A stretch of DNA of 31,152 bases from Acidimicrobiia bacterium (GCA_019243595.1 JAFAUA010000548.1:1-31152), one strand, 5' to 3'. Numbered from the stretch's first letter, positions 13,372-21,212 are shown. The notes: generated by a model not told the origin, from the letters alone. A program made the numbers and translations.

Positions 13372-14034
13372 CTGACGAAACGCGGCTTCAGCAAGGCGCG
13401 CCTTGCCGTCCCTGTGGCGCTCTGCGCGGCCATGGCCGGCGTACCGGCGCTCGCGCTGATGGGTGCCTCGGCGCCTCCGCCGTCGACGCCCGCCGCCGCA
13501 CTGGGCGGCAAGTTGACCGTCGCCGCCGTCGGCCCACCGCACCAGGTCGAGGCGGCCACCGCCATGCCCGACACACCGCCCCCCACCGACCCGCCGACGA
13601 CGGTCGCCGCCACGACGTCGACCACAGCGGTTGCCCGGGCCGCCACGACCGTGCACCCGACCACGTCGACGACGGCGCCCCGCCGGACGACGACGACGGT
13701 GAAGCCGGCGCCCAAGCCCGCCGCCGCGCCCGCCAAGCCGGCCGCCAAGCCTTCGTCGGGTTCCGCACCCAGCTCGAGCGCCGCACCGTCGGGCCGCAGC
13801 CAGAGCGGCGGCGCCACCTGGTACGACGCCGCCCCGCCGGGCACCTGCGCGCACCAGACGTTGCCGATGGGGACGGTCGTCACCATCCATGCATCCAACG
13901 GGGCGACGGCCCAGTGCACGGTCAGCGACCGCGGCCCCTATGCGCAGGGAATGATCATCGACCTGGCCAAGGACGTGTTCGAGAAGCTGGCGCCGCTCAG
14001 CCAAGGAGTCGTGCAGGTCACCATCAGTTGGTGA
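13372..14034 (+). CDS. Secreted RlpA-like double-psi beta-barrel protein, CTG start
   Basis: A 220-residue secreted protein: signal peptide with a charged n-region (TKRGFSKAR) and hydrophobic core ending near ALMGASA, then a long Thr/Pro/Ala-rich linker (about 35-140), then an RlpA-like domain with GGATWYDA, CAHQTLPMGTVVTI, CTVSDRGPY and GMIIDLAKDVFEKLAP. RlpA proteins cleave or bind peptidoglycan. Two cysteines in the barrel could form a disulfide. The first ATG or GTG in frame is GTG 13414, which would cut off the charged n-region; CTG 13372, 7 nt after GAGAGG, restores a proper signal peptide, so I use CTG. The position in metG-tatD-x-rsmA-ispE is the one held by Rpf or YabE cell-wall enzymes elsewhere. 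Confidence 0.82.
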   Translation: MTKRGFSKARLAVPVALCAAMAGVPALALMGASAPPPSTPAAALGGKLTVAAVGPPHQVEAATAMPDTPPPTDPPTTVAATTSTTAVARAATTVHPTTSTTAPRRTTTTVKPAPKPAAAPAKPAAKPSSGSAPSSSAAPSGRSQSGGATWYDAAPPGTCAHQTLPMGTVVTIHASNGATAQCTVSDRGPYAQGMIIDLAKDVFEKLAPLSQGVVQVTISW

Positions 14035-14043
14035 AATGAGGGT

Positions 14044-14871
14044 GTGACCCTCACCCGCGGGGAGGTGCTCGACCTCCTCGAGCGGCATCAGCTCCGGCCC
14101 AGCAGGGCCCTCGGGCAGAACTTCGTCACCGATCCGAACACCGTGCGCCGCATCGCCCGGCTGGCAGAGGTCGGTGCGGGCGACCGGGTGATCGAGGTGG
14201 GCGCCGGGTTGGGGTCGCTCACGCTCGCCCTGGCCGAGACCGGCGCGTCGGTCACGGCCGTCGAGGCCGACAAGTACCTGGTTCCGGTGTTGCGGACCGT
14301 GGTGGAGGGCGCAGGTGTCGACGTCGTCGAGGGTGACGCCCTCCGGCTCGACTGGGCGGCGCTGTTGGGGAACGACCGTTGGGTCCTCGTCGCCAACCTG
14401 CCGTACAACATCGCCACCCCGTTGATCGTGGAGCTGCTGGAGCGCGCACCGGGCATCGAGCGGATGCTGGTGATGGTGCAGCGCGAGGTCGCCGAACGAC
14501 TGGCCGCGCCTGCGGGTGCGGGCGCTCGCGGAGGGGTGTCGGTGAAGGTCGAGTACTGGGCGTCGGCCGCAGTTGTCGGGCGCGTGCCCGCGTCCGTGTT
14601 CGTTCCGCGACCGAACGTCGAATCAGCGCTCGTGCGCCTCGATCGTCATGCCTCGCCTCTCGCCGACGTCGAGCGCGCCGCGCTGTTCGCGCTTGTCGAC
14701 AAGGGCTTCGGCCAGCGCCGGAAGATGCTGCGGCGGTCCTTGTCCGGCGTCGTCGACCCGGACTGCTTCGACGACGCCGAAGTCGCGCCCTCGGCACGCC
14801 CCGAGGAACTCACACTCGACGCGTGGGCGAGACTGACCCGATGCGCGTCGAGCACGCCCCGGCCAAGCTGA
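14044..14871 (+). CDS. rsmA: 16S rRNA (adenine1518/1519-N6)-dimethyltransferase RsmA (KsgA)
   Basis: A 275-residue KsgA/RsmA enzyme, which dimethylates two adenines in helix 45 of 16S rRNA during small-subunit assembly. Motifs are ALGQNFVTDP (about 20-29), the SAM-binding EVGAGLGSLTLALAE, and the catalytic NLPYNIATP. The C-terminal domain contains DKGFGQRRKMLRRSL. GTG 14044 was chosen; it starts 9 bp after the stop of the RlpA-like gene. Its last 31 bp overlap ispE, so the two are translationally linked, as in many Gram-positives. Confidence 0.96.
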   Translation: MTLTRGEVLDLLERHQLRPSRALGQNFVTDPNTVRRIARLAEVGAGDRVIEVGAGLGSLTLALAETGASVTAVEADKYLVPVLRTVVEGAGVDVVEGDALRLDWAALLGNDRWVLVANLPYNIATPLIVELLERAPGIERMLVMVQREVAERLAAPAGAGARGGVSVKVEYWASAAVVGRVPASVFVPRPNVESALVRLDRHASPLADVERAALFALVDKGFGQRRKMLRRSLSGVVDPDCFDDAEVAPSARPEELTLDAWARLTRCASSTPRPS

Positions 14872-15563
14872 CGCTCTCGCTGCGCGTGACCGGGCGGCGG
14901 GACGACGGCTACCACCTGCTCGATGCCGAGATGGCCACGCTCGATCTGTCGGACACCTTGGTGTTCGGTCCCGGCGACGGGATCGAGCTCGTGCCGCTCG
15001 TGCGCACGGCGCCGTTCGAGCCGACGCTGGTGACGAGCGCGCTCGAGGCGGTCGGCCGTCAAGCCTTCGTGCGGCTCGAGAAGCGCATCCCCGTCGGCGC
15101 CGGGCTCGGCGGCGGGTCGGCGGACGCGGCGGCCGTGTTGCGGTGGGCGGAGTGCTCCGACGTTGCCGTGGCGCTGTCGCTTGGTGCCGACGTGCCGTTC
15201 TGCCTGACGGGCGGCCGGGCGCGCGTGAAGGGCGTCGGCGAGGTCGTCGAACCGCTGCCGTTCGAGCGGCGGGTCTACACGCTCCTCACGCCGCCGGTGG
15301 CTGTCTCGACCGCAGAGGTGTACCGGCGGTGGGACGAGCTCGGCGGGCCCAGCGGCGACAACGGCAACGACCTCGAACCCGCTGCCCTCGACCTCGAACC
15401 GAGGCTGGCGATCTGGCGGGACCAGCTGGGCGACGCCAGCGGCCGCACCCCGCGCCTGGCGGGCAGCGGCTCGACATGGTTCGTCGAGGGCGCGTTCCCC
15501 GACGTCGCTGACGCGGTCGTCACGCGGACGCAGATCGTTGCCGGCCCATCGCCCGATGATTAG
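14841..15563 (+). CDS. ispE: 4-diphosphocytidyl-2-C-methyl-D-erythritol kinase, compact
   Basis: A GHMP kinase of about 240 residues for the fourth step of the MEP isoprenoid pathway. It has the N-terminal HAPAKLTLSLRVTGRRDDGYHLL, the ATP-binding PVGAGLGGGSADAAAVLR, the catalytic region LGADVPFCLTGG, and the C-terminal GSGSTWFV. It is shorter than the usual 280-300 residues; the helical segment normally between GGGSxDAAA and GADVPF (LNxLWxLxLS) is shortened. All core motifs remain, so it is probably active. ATG 14841 lies inside the end of rsmA. The start is fixed by the conserved APAK motif near the N-terminus. Confidence 0.93.
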   Translation: MRVEHAPAKLTLSLRVTGRRDDGYHLLDAEMATLDLSDTLVFGPGDGIELVPLVRTAPFEPTLVTSALEAVGRQAFVRLEKRIPVGAGLGGGSADAAAVLRWAECSDVAVALSLGADVPFCLTGGRARVKGVGEVVEPLPFERRVYTLLTPPVAVSTAEVYRRWDELGGPSGDNGNDLEPAALDLEPRLAIWRDQLGDASGRTPRLAGSGSTWFVEGAFPDVADAVVTRTQIVAGPSPDD

Positions 15564-15615
15564 TGTCCGTGCGAGAGCCGAGACCCGCGTGCGGCCGGTT
15601 CACGGGGTGAATGCC

Positions 15616-16404
15616 ATGCGTCGAGCGCTTGTCGGGATCCTTCTACTTGGCCTGTCCGGGCTCGCGGCGGTCGGCGTCGGGGCGCCGGCACACGGCGTGG
15701 TGACCAATGCCGTATGCGACGAGCTGAACGGCCACGAGATCAACGGCGATGTGTCGGGCAACGTGACGGTGCCCGCCAACGGCGTCTGCCACATCCACGG
15801 CTGGACCATCGGCGGCAACATCAGCGTCGGCAACAACGCCAAGCTGTTCACTCGCGACGGCACGGTCATCGACGGCAAGGTGCAGGCGACGAGTCCTGCC
15901 CAGGTCAACATCGAGGACCACACCCACATCCTCGGCAGCTTCATCGCCGAAGGGCCGGGTACGGCGTTCGGTGGCTTCATCTGCGGCAGCACTATCGACG
16001 GCAGCGTGATCGTGGAGAACTTCACCACCGCTGCACCAGGCTGGGTCATCGGCCAACCGACGAGCCCGCCGCCGGACGGCTATGTGTACAACGGCGGCGG
16101 GGTCAACGATCCCGACCTGACCTGCGAGTCGCCGAACATCATCCACGGCACCGTCGTGCTGTCCGCCAACAGCATCGCCCGGTTGAAGCTGGCCGCCAAC
16201 ACGATTGGCAACCCGCAAGCGTCCAGCGTGACCATCAGCAGCAACAAGGTGGTCAACGAGAGCGTCAAGGTCGAAGGCAACACGATCGCCGGCAGCCTCA
16301 ACTGCTCCGGCAACTCGTGGTTGGGCGGATCGCCCGCCGTCACCAACGAGGGGCTGCCCAACAGCGTGAGCGGCACCAGAAACGGCCAGTGCGCGGGGCT
16401 CTAG
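15616..16404 (+). CDS. Secreted Asn/Gly-rich repeat protein, beta-helix-like
   Basis: A 262-residue protein that I do not recognise. It has a classic signal peptide (MRRALVGILLLGLSG...APAHG). The mature part is made of irregular short strands with turn motifs such as NGDVSGNVTV, IGGNISVGNNA, DGTVIDGKVQ, NTIGNPQASSVTISSNKV and VEGNTIAGSLNC, a pattern typical of right-handed beta-helices or polymer-forming surface proteins. Six cysteines are present in the mature part, consistent with an exported fold. Start ATG 15616 follows GGGGTGA; a GTG at 15607 would add three residues. It ends 26 bp before a strong hairpin terminator. It interrupts the otherwise conserved ispE-to-glmU interval. Role possibly at the cell surface; this is inference. 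Confidence 0.78.
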   Translation: MRRALVGILLLGLSGLAAVGVGAPAHGVVTNAVCDELNGHEINGDVSGNVTVPANGVCHIHGWTIGGNISVGNNAKLFTRDGTVIDGKVQATSPAQVNIEDHTHILGSFIAEGPGTAFGGFICGSTIDGSVIVENFTTAAPGWVIGQPTSPPPDGYVYNGGGVNDPDLTCESPNIIHGTVVLSANSIARLKLAANTIGNPQASSVTISSNKVVNESVKVEGNTIAGSLNCSGNSWLGGSPAVTNEGLPNSVSGTRNGQCAGL

Positions 16405-16429
16405 CGGAGTCCTGACCCTCGTAACGCGA

Positions 16430-16455
16430 ACCGACCGCCCCGAGGGGCGGTCGGT
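16430..16455. terminator. Bidirectional hairpin terminator
   Basis: A perfect inverted repeat ACCGACCGCCC/GGGCGGTCGGT (11-12 bp stem) around a CGAG loop, between the convergent secreted-protein gene and the bS22 gene. No T-run follows on either strand. Confidence 0.75.
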
Positions 16456-16462
16456 GTAACAC

Positions 16463-16561
16463 CTACTTGCCGGCTCGACGCTGCCAGCGGGTCGCCTTCA
16501 GCATCTTCTTGTGCTTCTTCTTCCGCATGCGCTTGCGGCGCTTCTTGATCAGCGAACCCAT
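16463..16561 (-). CDS. Small ribosomal protein bS22 (AURKAIP1/COX24 domain)
   Basis: A 32-residue, extremely basic micro-protein beginning MGSLIKKRRKRMRKKKHKKM and ending in LKATRWQRRAGK. The MGSxIKKRRKRMxKKKHKKxL signature is that of the actinobacterial small-subunit protein bS22, related to the mitochondrial AURKAIP1/COX24 domain. TACGCT (16578-16573, minus) lies 11 nt before the ATG, giving a leader of only a few nucleotides. It is transcribed opposite to its neighbours, ends at a shared hairpin terminator, and lies 76 bp from the divergent tRNA-Gln. Confidence 0.92.
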   Translation of the reverse strand: MGSLIKKRRKRMRKKKHKKMLKATRWQRRAGK

Positions 16562-16572
16562 GACTGCGAATC

Positions 16573-16578
16573 AGCGTA
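16573..16578 (-). promoter_or_regulatory. -10 box of bS22 gene
   Basis: TACGCT on the minus strand, 11 nt before the start codon; the -35 region is unclear. Confidence 0.4.
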
Positions 16579-16620
16579 GCGGAGTGCCCTCCGAACCAGT
16601 GATCCGAAAATGCGGCGGCG

Positions 16621-16626
16621 TACTCT
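16621..16626 (+). promoter_or_regulatory. -10 box of tRNA-Gln
   Basis: TACTCT, 11 nt before the first base of the tRNA, which fits a start about 5 nt upstream of the mature 5' end. Confidence 0.45.
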
Positions 16627-16637
16627 GGCACCTTCAG

Positions 16638-16708
16638 TCGGGGGTCGTCTAACGGCAAGACATCTGGTTTTGGTCCAGAGAATGGGGGTTCGATTCCTCC
16701 CCCCCGAG
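16638..16708 (+). tRNA. tRNA-Gln (anticodon UUG)
   Basis: A complete cloverleaf can be drawn: acceptor TCGGGGG/CCCCCGA, D-stem GTCT/AGAC with loop AACGGCA, anticodon stem TCTGG/CCAGA with loop TTTTGGT (anticodon TTG, reading CAA), and T-stem GGGGG/CCTCC with loop TTCGATT. The discriminator base is G. The 3' CCA is not encoded; CAA follows the discriminator. It could decode CAG by wobble only poorly, so another tRNA-Gln(CUG) is expected elsewhere. Confidence 0.95.
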
Positions 16709-16747
16709 CAAGTGTGCACCCTCCCCCCGCTAGCGCTCGGCTCGGGG

Positions 16748-16753
16748 TAGAAC
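16748..16753 (+). promoter_or_regulatory. Possible -10 box of glmU
   Basis: TAGAAC, 6 nt before the ATG at 16760. The last base departs from TAnnnT, so this is a weak call; glmU may also be read from the tRNA promoter. Confidence 0.3.
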
Positions 16754-16759
16754 GGGGTC

Positions 16760-17875
16760 ATGAGCTCTTACCGTCCGCTCACGGCTGTGGTGCTGGCGGC
16801 TGGGGAAGGCACCCGGATGCGTTCGGCTCGGCCGAAGCCGCTCCACGTGCTCGTCGGCAGGCCGATGCTGCTGCACGTTCTCGATGCGCTCTCGGAGCTG
16901 CCTGTGGAAAGGGCAGTGGTGGTTGTCGGTCACGGCGCCGAGCGCGTGACGAAGACGCTGCACGAGCAGGCGCCCCCGCATCTCATCATCGACTTCGTCG
17001 AACAGCATGTGCCGCGCGGCACCGGCGACGCCGCGTCGGTCGCGCTCACCGCGTTCCCCGATGATCTCGACTCCGAAGACGGCGACATCGTCGTCCTCCC
17101 AGGCGACACACCGCTGCTGCGCCCGGCAACGCTGGCCGCCCTGGTTCGCGACCACCGTGAGCAGGACGCGGCGTGCACGATTCTCAGCGCCCACATGGCG
17201 CACCCGGGCGGCCACGAACGGATCGTCCACGACAAGGACGAGCGCGTGAGCCGCGTCGTCGAGCACGCGCTGGCGACAGAAGAGGAGCGCGAGATCGAAG
17301 AGGTCAACACTTCGATCTACTGCTTCCGGCGCAGCCTGCTGGCGCCCGCCCTCCGGCGTCTCAGCCCGGAGAACACGGCGGGCGAGTACTTCCTCTCTGA
17401 CGTCGTCGCCGTTCTGCACGACGCCGGTTACAAGGTCGTGTCGATGGTCGCCCACGACCCAGCGGAAACGGTCGGGGTCAACGACCGGGCCCAGCTGGCG
17501 GCGGCCGAAGCCGTGCTCCGCCAGCGCATCAACGACCGCTGGATGCGGCGGGGCGTCACCATGCTCGACCCCGACCGCACCTACGTCGACGCCTCCGTGC
17601 GCCTCTCGCCCGACGTGACCCTCTTCCCCGGCACGATGCTGCACGGCGACACGGTCGTCGGTGCCGGCGTGCGCCTCGGCCCCGACGTGCGCCTCACCGA
17701 CTGCGCCATCGGCGAGGGCGCCACCGTCGAGCAGACAGTCGGCGAGCACGCAACCGTCGGCGACGGCGCCATCGTCGGACCGTTTGCATCGCTCCCGCCG
17801 GGCAGCCATGTGCCCGCGGGCCTGCGGACAGGCGCGTTCTACACTGCACCAGGCGGCGAAGACGACAGTGGTTGA
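16760..17875 (+). CDS. glmU: GlmU-type UDP-GlcNAc pyrophosphorylase, acetyltransferase part truncated
   Basis: A 371-residue protein with a complete N-terminal uridylyltransferase domain: LAAGEGTRMRSARPKPLH (12-29), the sugar-binding QHVPRGTGDA, and LPGDTPLL. The C-terminal left-handed beta-helix is cut short: after the strand GPFASLPPGSHVPAG there is only a 20-residue tail, and the region that carries the acetyltransferase residues of bifunctional GlmU (E. coli R333, K351, H363, Y366, N386, K392) is missing; the R333 equivalent is Pro. Typical GlmU is 450-495 residues. Only 13 bp separate its stop from prs, so no frameshifted remainder exists. It should make UDP-GlcNAc from GlcNAc-1-P and UTP, while acetylation of GlcN-1-P needs another enzyme. 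Co-transcribed with prs. Confidence 0.92.
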   Translation: MSSYRPLTAVVLAAGEGTRMRSARPKPLHVLVGRPMLLHVLDALSELPVERAVVVVGHGAERVTKTLHEQAPPHLIIDFVEQHVPRGTGDAASVALTAFPDDLDSEDGDIVVLPGDTPLLRPATLAALVRDHREQDAACTILSAHMAHPGGHERIVHDKDERVSRVVEHALATEEEREIEEVNTSIYCFRRSLLAPALRRLSPENTAGEYFLSDVVAVLHDAGYKVVSMVAHDPAETVGVNDRAQLAAAEAVLRQRINDRWMRRGVTMLDPDRTYVDASVRLSPDVTLFPGTMLHGDTVVGAGVRLGPDVRLTDCAIGEGATVEQTVGEHATVGDGAIVGPFASLPPGSHVPAGLRTGAFYTAPGGEDDSG

Positions 17876-17888
17876 GGGGAGATTGGGC

Positions 17889-18863
17889 ATGGAGCTGGTG
17901 ACCAAGAAGCGGCTCCAGCTCTTCAGTGGCCGCTCCAACCTCCCGCTCGCCGAGGAGATCGCCGAGTGCCTCAACGTCAAGCTCGGCGACCCCAACCTGT
18001 CTCAGTTCGCCAACGGTGAGCTCCACTGCCGCTTCGGCGAGTCCGTCCGAGGGTCCGACGTCTTCATCATCCAGAGCCACGCCGGGCCGGTGAACAACTC
18101 GATCATGGAGCAGGCGATCATGATCGACGCCGCCAAGCGGGCGTCGGCCAAGCGGATCACCGCCGTCTGCCCGTTCTACGGCTACGCCCGCCAGGACCGC
18201 AAGGCGTCGGGCCGTGAGCCCATCACCGCCAAGCTGGTCGCCGACTTCTTGCGGGTAGCGGGGGCGAACCGCATCGTGAGCGTCGATCTGCACTCGGGCC
18301 AGATCCAGGGCTTCTTCGACGGCCCGGTCGACCACCTCACCGCCATGCACCCACTGCTCACCAACTACGTGCGCGACAGCATCGACGGCGACGTCGTGAT
18401 CGTGTCGCCCGACGCTGGCCGGGTGAAGGTGGCCGAACGCTTCTCCCAGCACGTCGACGCCGACCTCGCCTTCGTGGCCAAGCGGCGCCCGCGCGGCGCC
18501 ATGCACCAGGTGCAGGCCCTCGACGTCGTCGGCGACGTCGCCGGACGGGTCTGCGTCCTCGTTGACGACATGATCGACACCGCGGGCACCATCTGCGCGG
18601 CGGCCGAGCAACTGGTCGACCACGGGGCGGCCGACGTTTACGCCATGGCCACCCACGCGGTGCTGTCGGACCCCGCCATCGACCGCCTCAAGAACTCCTC
18701 GATCTCCAAGGTGATCGTCACCAACACGCTTCCCCTCGAAGACGATCGCCTCATCGACAAGATCGAGGTCCTCTCGGTGGCCCAGATCATCGCCGACGCC
18801 CTCGACGCCGTGTTCGAAGACACCTCCGTCTCGGAGATCTTCGGAGGAGAGAATCAGGCGTAG
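17889..18863 (+). CDS. prs: Ribose-phosphate pyrophosphokinase
   Basis: A 324-residue PRPP synthetase, which makes 5-phosphoribosyl-1-pyrophosphate from ribose-5-phosphate and ATP for nucleotide, His and Trp synthesis. Motifs are FANGELHCRFGESVRG, PFYGYARQDRK (ATP loop), the signature VDLHSGQIQGFFDGPVDHL, and the PRPP loop VCVLVDDMIDTAGT. Length fits class I enzymes. ATG 17889 follows GAGGGGA by a normal spacing. It lies 13 bp after glmU; the glmU-prs pairing is conserved across Gram-positives. Confidence 0.97.
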   Translation: MELVTKKRLQLFSGRSNLPLAEEIAECLNVKLGDPNLSQFANGELHCRFGESVRGSDVFIIQSHAGPVNNSIMEQAIMIDAAKRASAKRITAVCPFYGYARQDRKASGREPITAKLVADFLRVAGANRIVSVDLHSGQIQGFFDGPVDHLTAMHPLLTNYVRDSIDGDVVIVSPDAGRVKVAERFSQHVDADLAFVAKRRPRGAMHQVQALDVVGDVAGRVCVLVDDMIDTAGTICAAAEQLVDHGAADVYAMATHAVLSDPAIDRLKNSSISKVIVTNTLPLEDDRLIDKIEVLSVAQIIADALDAVFEDTSVSEIFGGENQA

Positions 18864-18895
18864 CTGAAACCCCTCTTTACATATCTCCTCAAGTG

Positions 18896-18910
18896 GGCGG
18901 TCGGTCCGCC
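18896..18910 (+). terminator. Small hairpin after prs, weak terminator or leader element
   Basis: GGCGG-TCGGT-CCGCC, a 5-bp stem with 5-nt loop in the 70-bp gap between prs and the GGDEF-EAL gene. No T-run. It ends 23 nt before the next start codon, so it could also affect that gene's translation. Confidence 0.3.
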
Positions 18911-18933
18911 GATACCCCTTTCGAGGAGCGGGT

Positions 18934-21174
18934 ATGGGACGGTTCAGGCGCATGACACCCCTGGTGCTGAGCATCGTGTTGATGCTCGGTACGGGCGTTT
19001 CCGCCTTTGTCCTCACGGCGCGCGCGAACGACAAGTCCGAGGCGCTCCACCGCCAGGACCGGCTGACGCTGCAGACCACGCTCGGTGGGCTGTCCAACCA
19101 ATACCTCCTTTTTGCCTTCAAGGACGAGCTCGATTTCGCTTCGACGGGGCCGTGGTCGCTCGCCCCCGGCAACAAGGCCGACGAGGCTCGCCTGCAGGCC
19201 TTCGTCAGCCGCTCCGCGATCACGAACTACGGCGCCGCCCTGGTGTCTCTCACTCGCCAGCCGCTGAGCACCTATGCAGCGGACCCGGCCGGGCTGCCGG
19301 CCCCGAACGACGGGGGCTTCGCGCCGCTCGTCACCGGGCTCTTGCAGAACCAACCCGGCCTGTCATCGGTGATGCACGCCGGTCCCGTCCCGGTCGTGGG
19401 CCTCGGTGTTCCGGTCATGGTCAACGGCACGCCGAAGGCGGTGCTGATCGGGTTCTTCCGCGCCGACCGCACGCCGTTGCAGAGCTACGCCGAGCGTCTG
19501 CGTTACGGCAAGACCGGCGAGGGCTACGTCGTCGACTCGACGGGGGCGATCGTCGCCGCCAGCCGCATCGGCGAGGTGGGCACGACGCTGCCGAGCAATC
19601 CCGGGGTCAGTGCCGCCGCCAACGGACATCACGGGTTCGCCGAGTTCGGGAGCGGTAAGTCTCGACAGGTCGTCTCCTACGCGCCCGTCGGTGTCGGGGG
19701 CTGGGCCGTGCTCACCGTGCAGCGGTCGAACGAGTTCTTTGGGCCGATCCGGTCGGGCCACCTGCGGATCCAGCTCGCCCTACTGGTCCTGCTTGCCCTC
19801 GCCGCCGCGGTCATCGCCGTGCTCACCTACAAGCGTGAGGCGACCCGGCGCCGGTTCCAGGAGGAGCTGGCCCGGCAGGCGTACCACGACTCTCTCACCC
19901 GTTTGCCGAACCGGGCCGCGTTCAGCGAGCGGCTCCAGTCCGCCCTGGCCGCGTCACGCCGGCACGACGAAAGTCTTGCGGTCTTGTTCCTCGACCTCGA
20001 CCGGTTCAAGGTCGTCAACGACAGCCTCGGTCACGAGTGCGGCGACGAGCTCCTGGTCGCAGTCGCCGATCGCATGCAGGAGTGTCTGCGCGCCGAGGAC
20101 ATGCTCGCCCGCATGGGCGGCGATGAGTTCACGGTGCTGATCGAGCGCATGGACGACCCCTCAGACGCGGCCCGTACCGCGGAGCGCATCCTGGCCGAGG
20201 TGGAGCGACCGTTCGAAGTCGGCGGTCACGAGACCACCGTCGGCGTCAGCATCGGTATCGCCCTCAGCGATGGAGCGGACAGCGAGCAGGACCTCCTGCG
20301 TGACGCCGACCTGGCGATGTACCAGGCCAAGGAGCACGGGCGTTCGAGCTGGGCCATCTTCGAGAGCAACCTGGCCGAGCGGGCGCGGGCCCGGCTGGAC
20401 ATGGAGACCGAGCTGCGCAACGCCATCGACGGCGGCGAGCTCGTTGTCCACTACCAGCCCGAGCTCGACCTGCAGACGAGTCAAATCGTCGGGATGGAGG
20501 CGCTGGTGCGCTGGCAGCACCCCCGTCTGGGCATGCTCGGCCCCGACCGCTTCATCCCGCTGGCCGAGGAGACCGGGCTGATCGTCCCACTCGGCCGCTG
20601 GGTGCTGCGCGAGGCCTGCGCCCAGGCCGTGCGCTGGCAGCGCCGCCACGGAGTCGACGCCCTGCCGCGCATCTCGGTCAACGCCTCCGGCCGCCAGTTC
20701 GAGCGCGGGGAGCGCTTCGTGGCCGAGGTGGCGGCGATCCTCGAAGAGACGGGCCTCGATCCCAGCGCCCTCGTGCTGGAGGTCACCGAGACCGTCCTCA
20801 TGCGCGATGTCGACACGACGGTCGCGACCGTGCGCAGCCTCCAGGCCCTCGGCGTGGCCCTCGCCATCGACGACTTCGGCGTGGGCTACTCGAGCCTGAG
20901 CCTGCTGCGCGACCTCCCGATCGCCAACCTCAAGCTCGACCGGTCGTTCGTGGCCGGGCTCAACGGGCGCGGCGCCGACGCCGCCATCGCCCGGTCGGTG
21001 ATGGTGCTCGCCCGCTCGCTTCACCTCACGGTCACCGCGGAGGGGATCGAGACCGAGGATCAGCTCGACCAACTGCAGACCCTGGGGTGCGCACGGGGAC
21101 AGGGCTTCTTGTTCCAGCGGCCCGTGTCCGCCCGCCAGATCGGGCGCCTGCTCGCCCAGCGCGTGCCGGTCTGA
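18934..21174 (+). CDS. Membrane sensor GGDEF-EAL protein (c-di-GMP synthase/phosphodiesterase)
   Basis: A 746-residue membrane protein. A first membrane helix (about 8-29), an extracytoplasmic Cache-like sensor (about 35-270) with YGKTGEGYVVDSTGAIVAAS and a GGWAVLTVQ strand, and a second helix (about 280-302) precede a GGDEF domain (GGDEF at 395-399) and an EAL domain (EAL at 522-524). The GGDEF active site is intact and an inhibitory-site RAED lies five residues upstream. The EAL domain keeps VNAS, EVTET, IDDFGVGYSS, LKLDRSF and AEGIE, so both synthesis and hydrolysis of cyclic di-GMP look possible. The ATG follows GAGGAG (18923-18928). It is inserted between prs and rplY, genes that are neighbours in other Gram-positives. 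Confidence 0.94.
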   Translation: MGRFRRMTPLVLSIVLMLGTGVSAFVLTARANDKSEALHRQDRLTLQTTLGGLSNQYLLFAFKDELDFASTGPWSLAPGNKADEARLQAFVSRSAITNYGAALVSLTRQPLSTYAADPAGLPAPNDGGFAPLVTGLLQNQPGLSSVMHAGPVPVVGLGVPVMVNGTPKAVLIGFFRADRTPLQSYAERLRYGKTGEGYVVDSTGAIVAASRIGEVGTTLPSNPGVSAAANGHHGFAEFGSGKSRQVVSYAPVGVGGWAVLTVQRSNEFFGPIRSGHLRIQLALLVLLALAAAVIAVLTYKREATRRRFQEELARQAYHDSLTRLPNRAAFSERLQSALAASRRHDESLAVLFLDLDRFKVVNDSLGHECGDELLVAVADRMQECLRAEDMLARMGGDEFTVLIERMDDPSDAARTAERILAEVERPFEVGGHETTVGVSIGIALSDGADSEQDLLRDADLAMYQAKEHGRSSWAIFESNLAERARARLDMETELRNAIDGGELVVHYQPELDLQTSQIVGMEALVRWQHPRLGMLGPDRFIPLAEETGLIVPLGRWVLREACAQAVRWQRRHGVDALPRISVNASGRQFERGERFVAEVAAILEETGLDPSALVLEVTETVLMRDVDTTVATVRSLQALGVALAIDDFGVGYSSLSLLRDLPIANLKLDRSFVAGLNGRGADAAIARSVMVLARSLHLTVTAEGIETEDQLDQLQTLGCARGQGFLFQRPVSARQIGRLLAQRVPV

Positions 21175-21212
21175 CAGGTAAGGGGCCGGGGGGAGCCGGC
21201 GGCTCGGTGGCC

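Noticed and set aside
13570..13780. Repetitive ACGACG-rich stretch as a tandem repeat
   Set aside because: It codes for the Thr/Pro/Ala linker of the RlpA-like protein; repetition is at the codon level.
16700..16760. Attachment site for an integrated element at the tRNA-Gln 3' end
   Set aside because: No integrase gene and no second copy of the tRNA 3' end are visible in the window.
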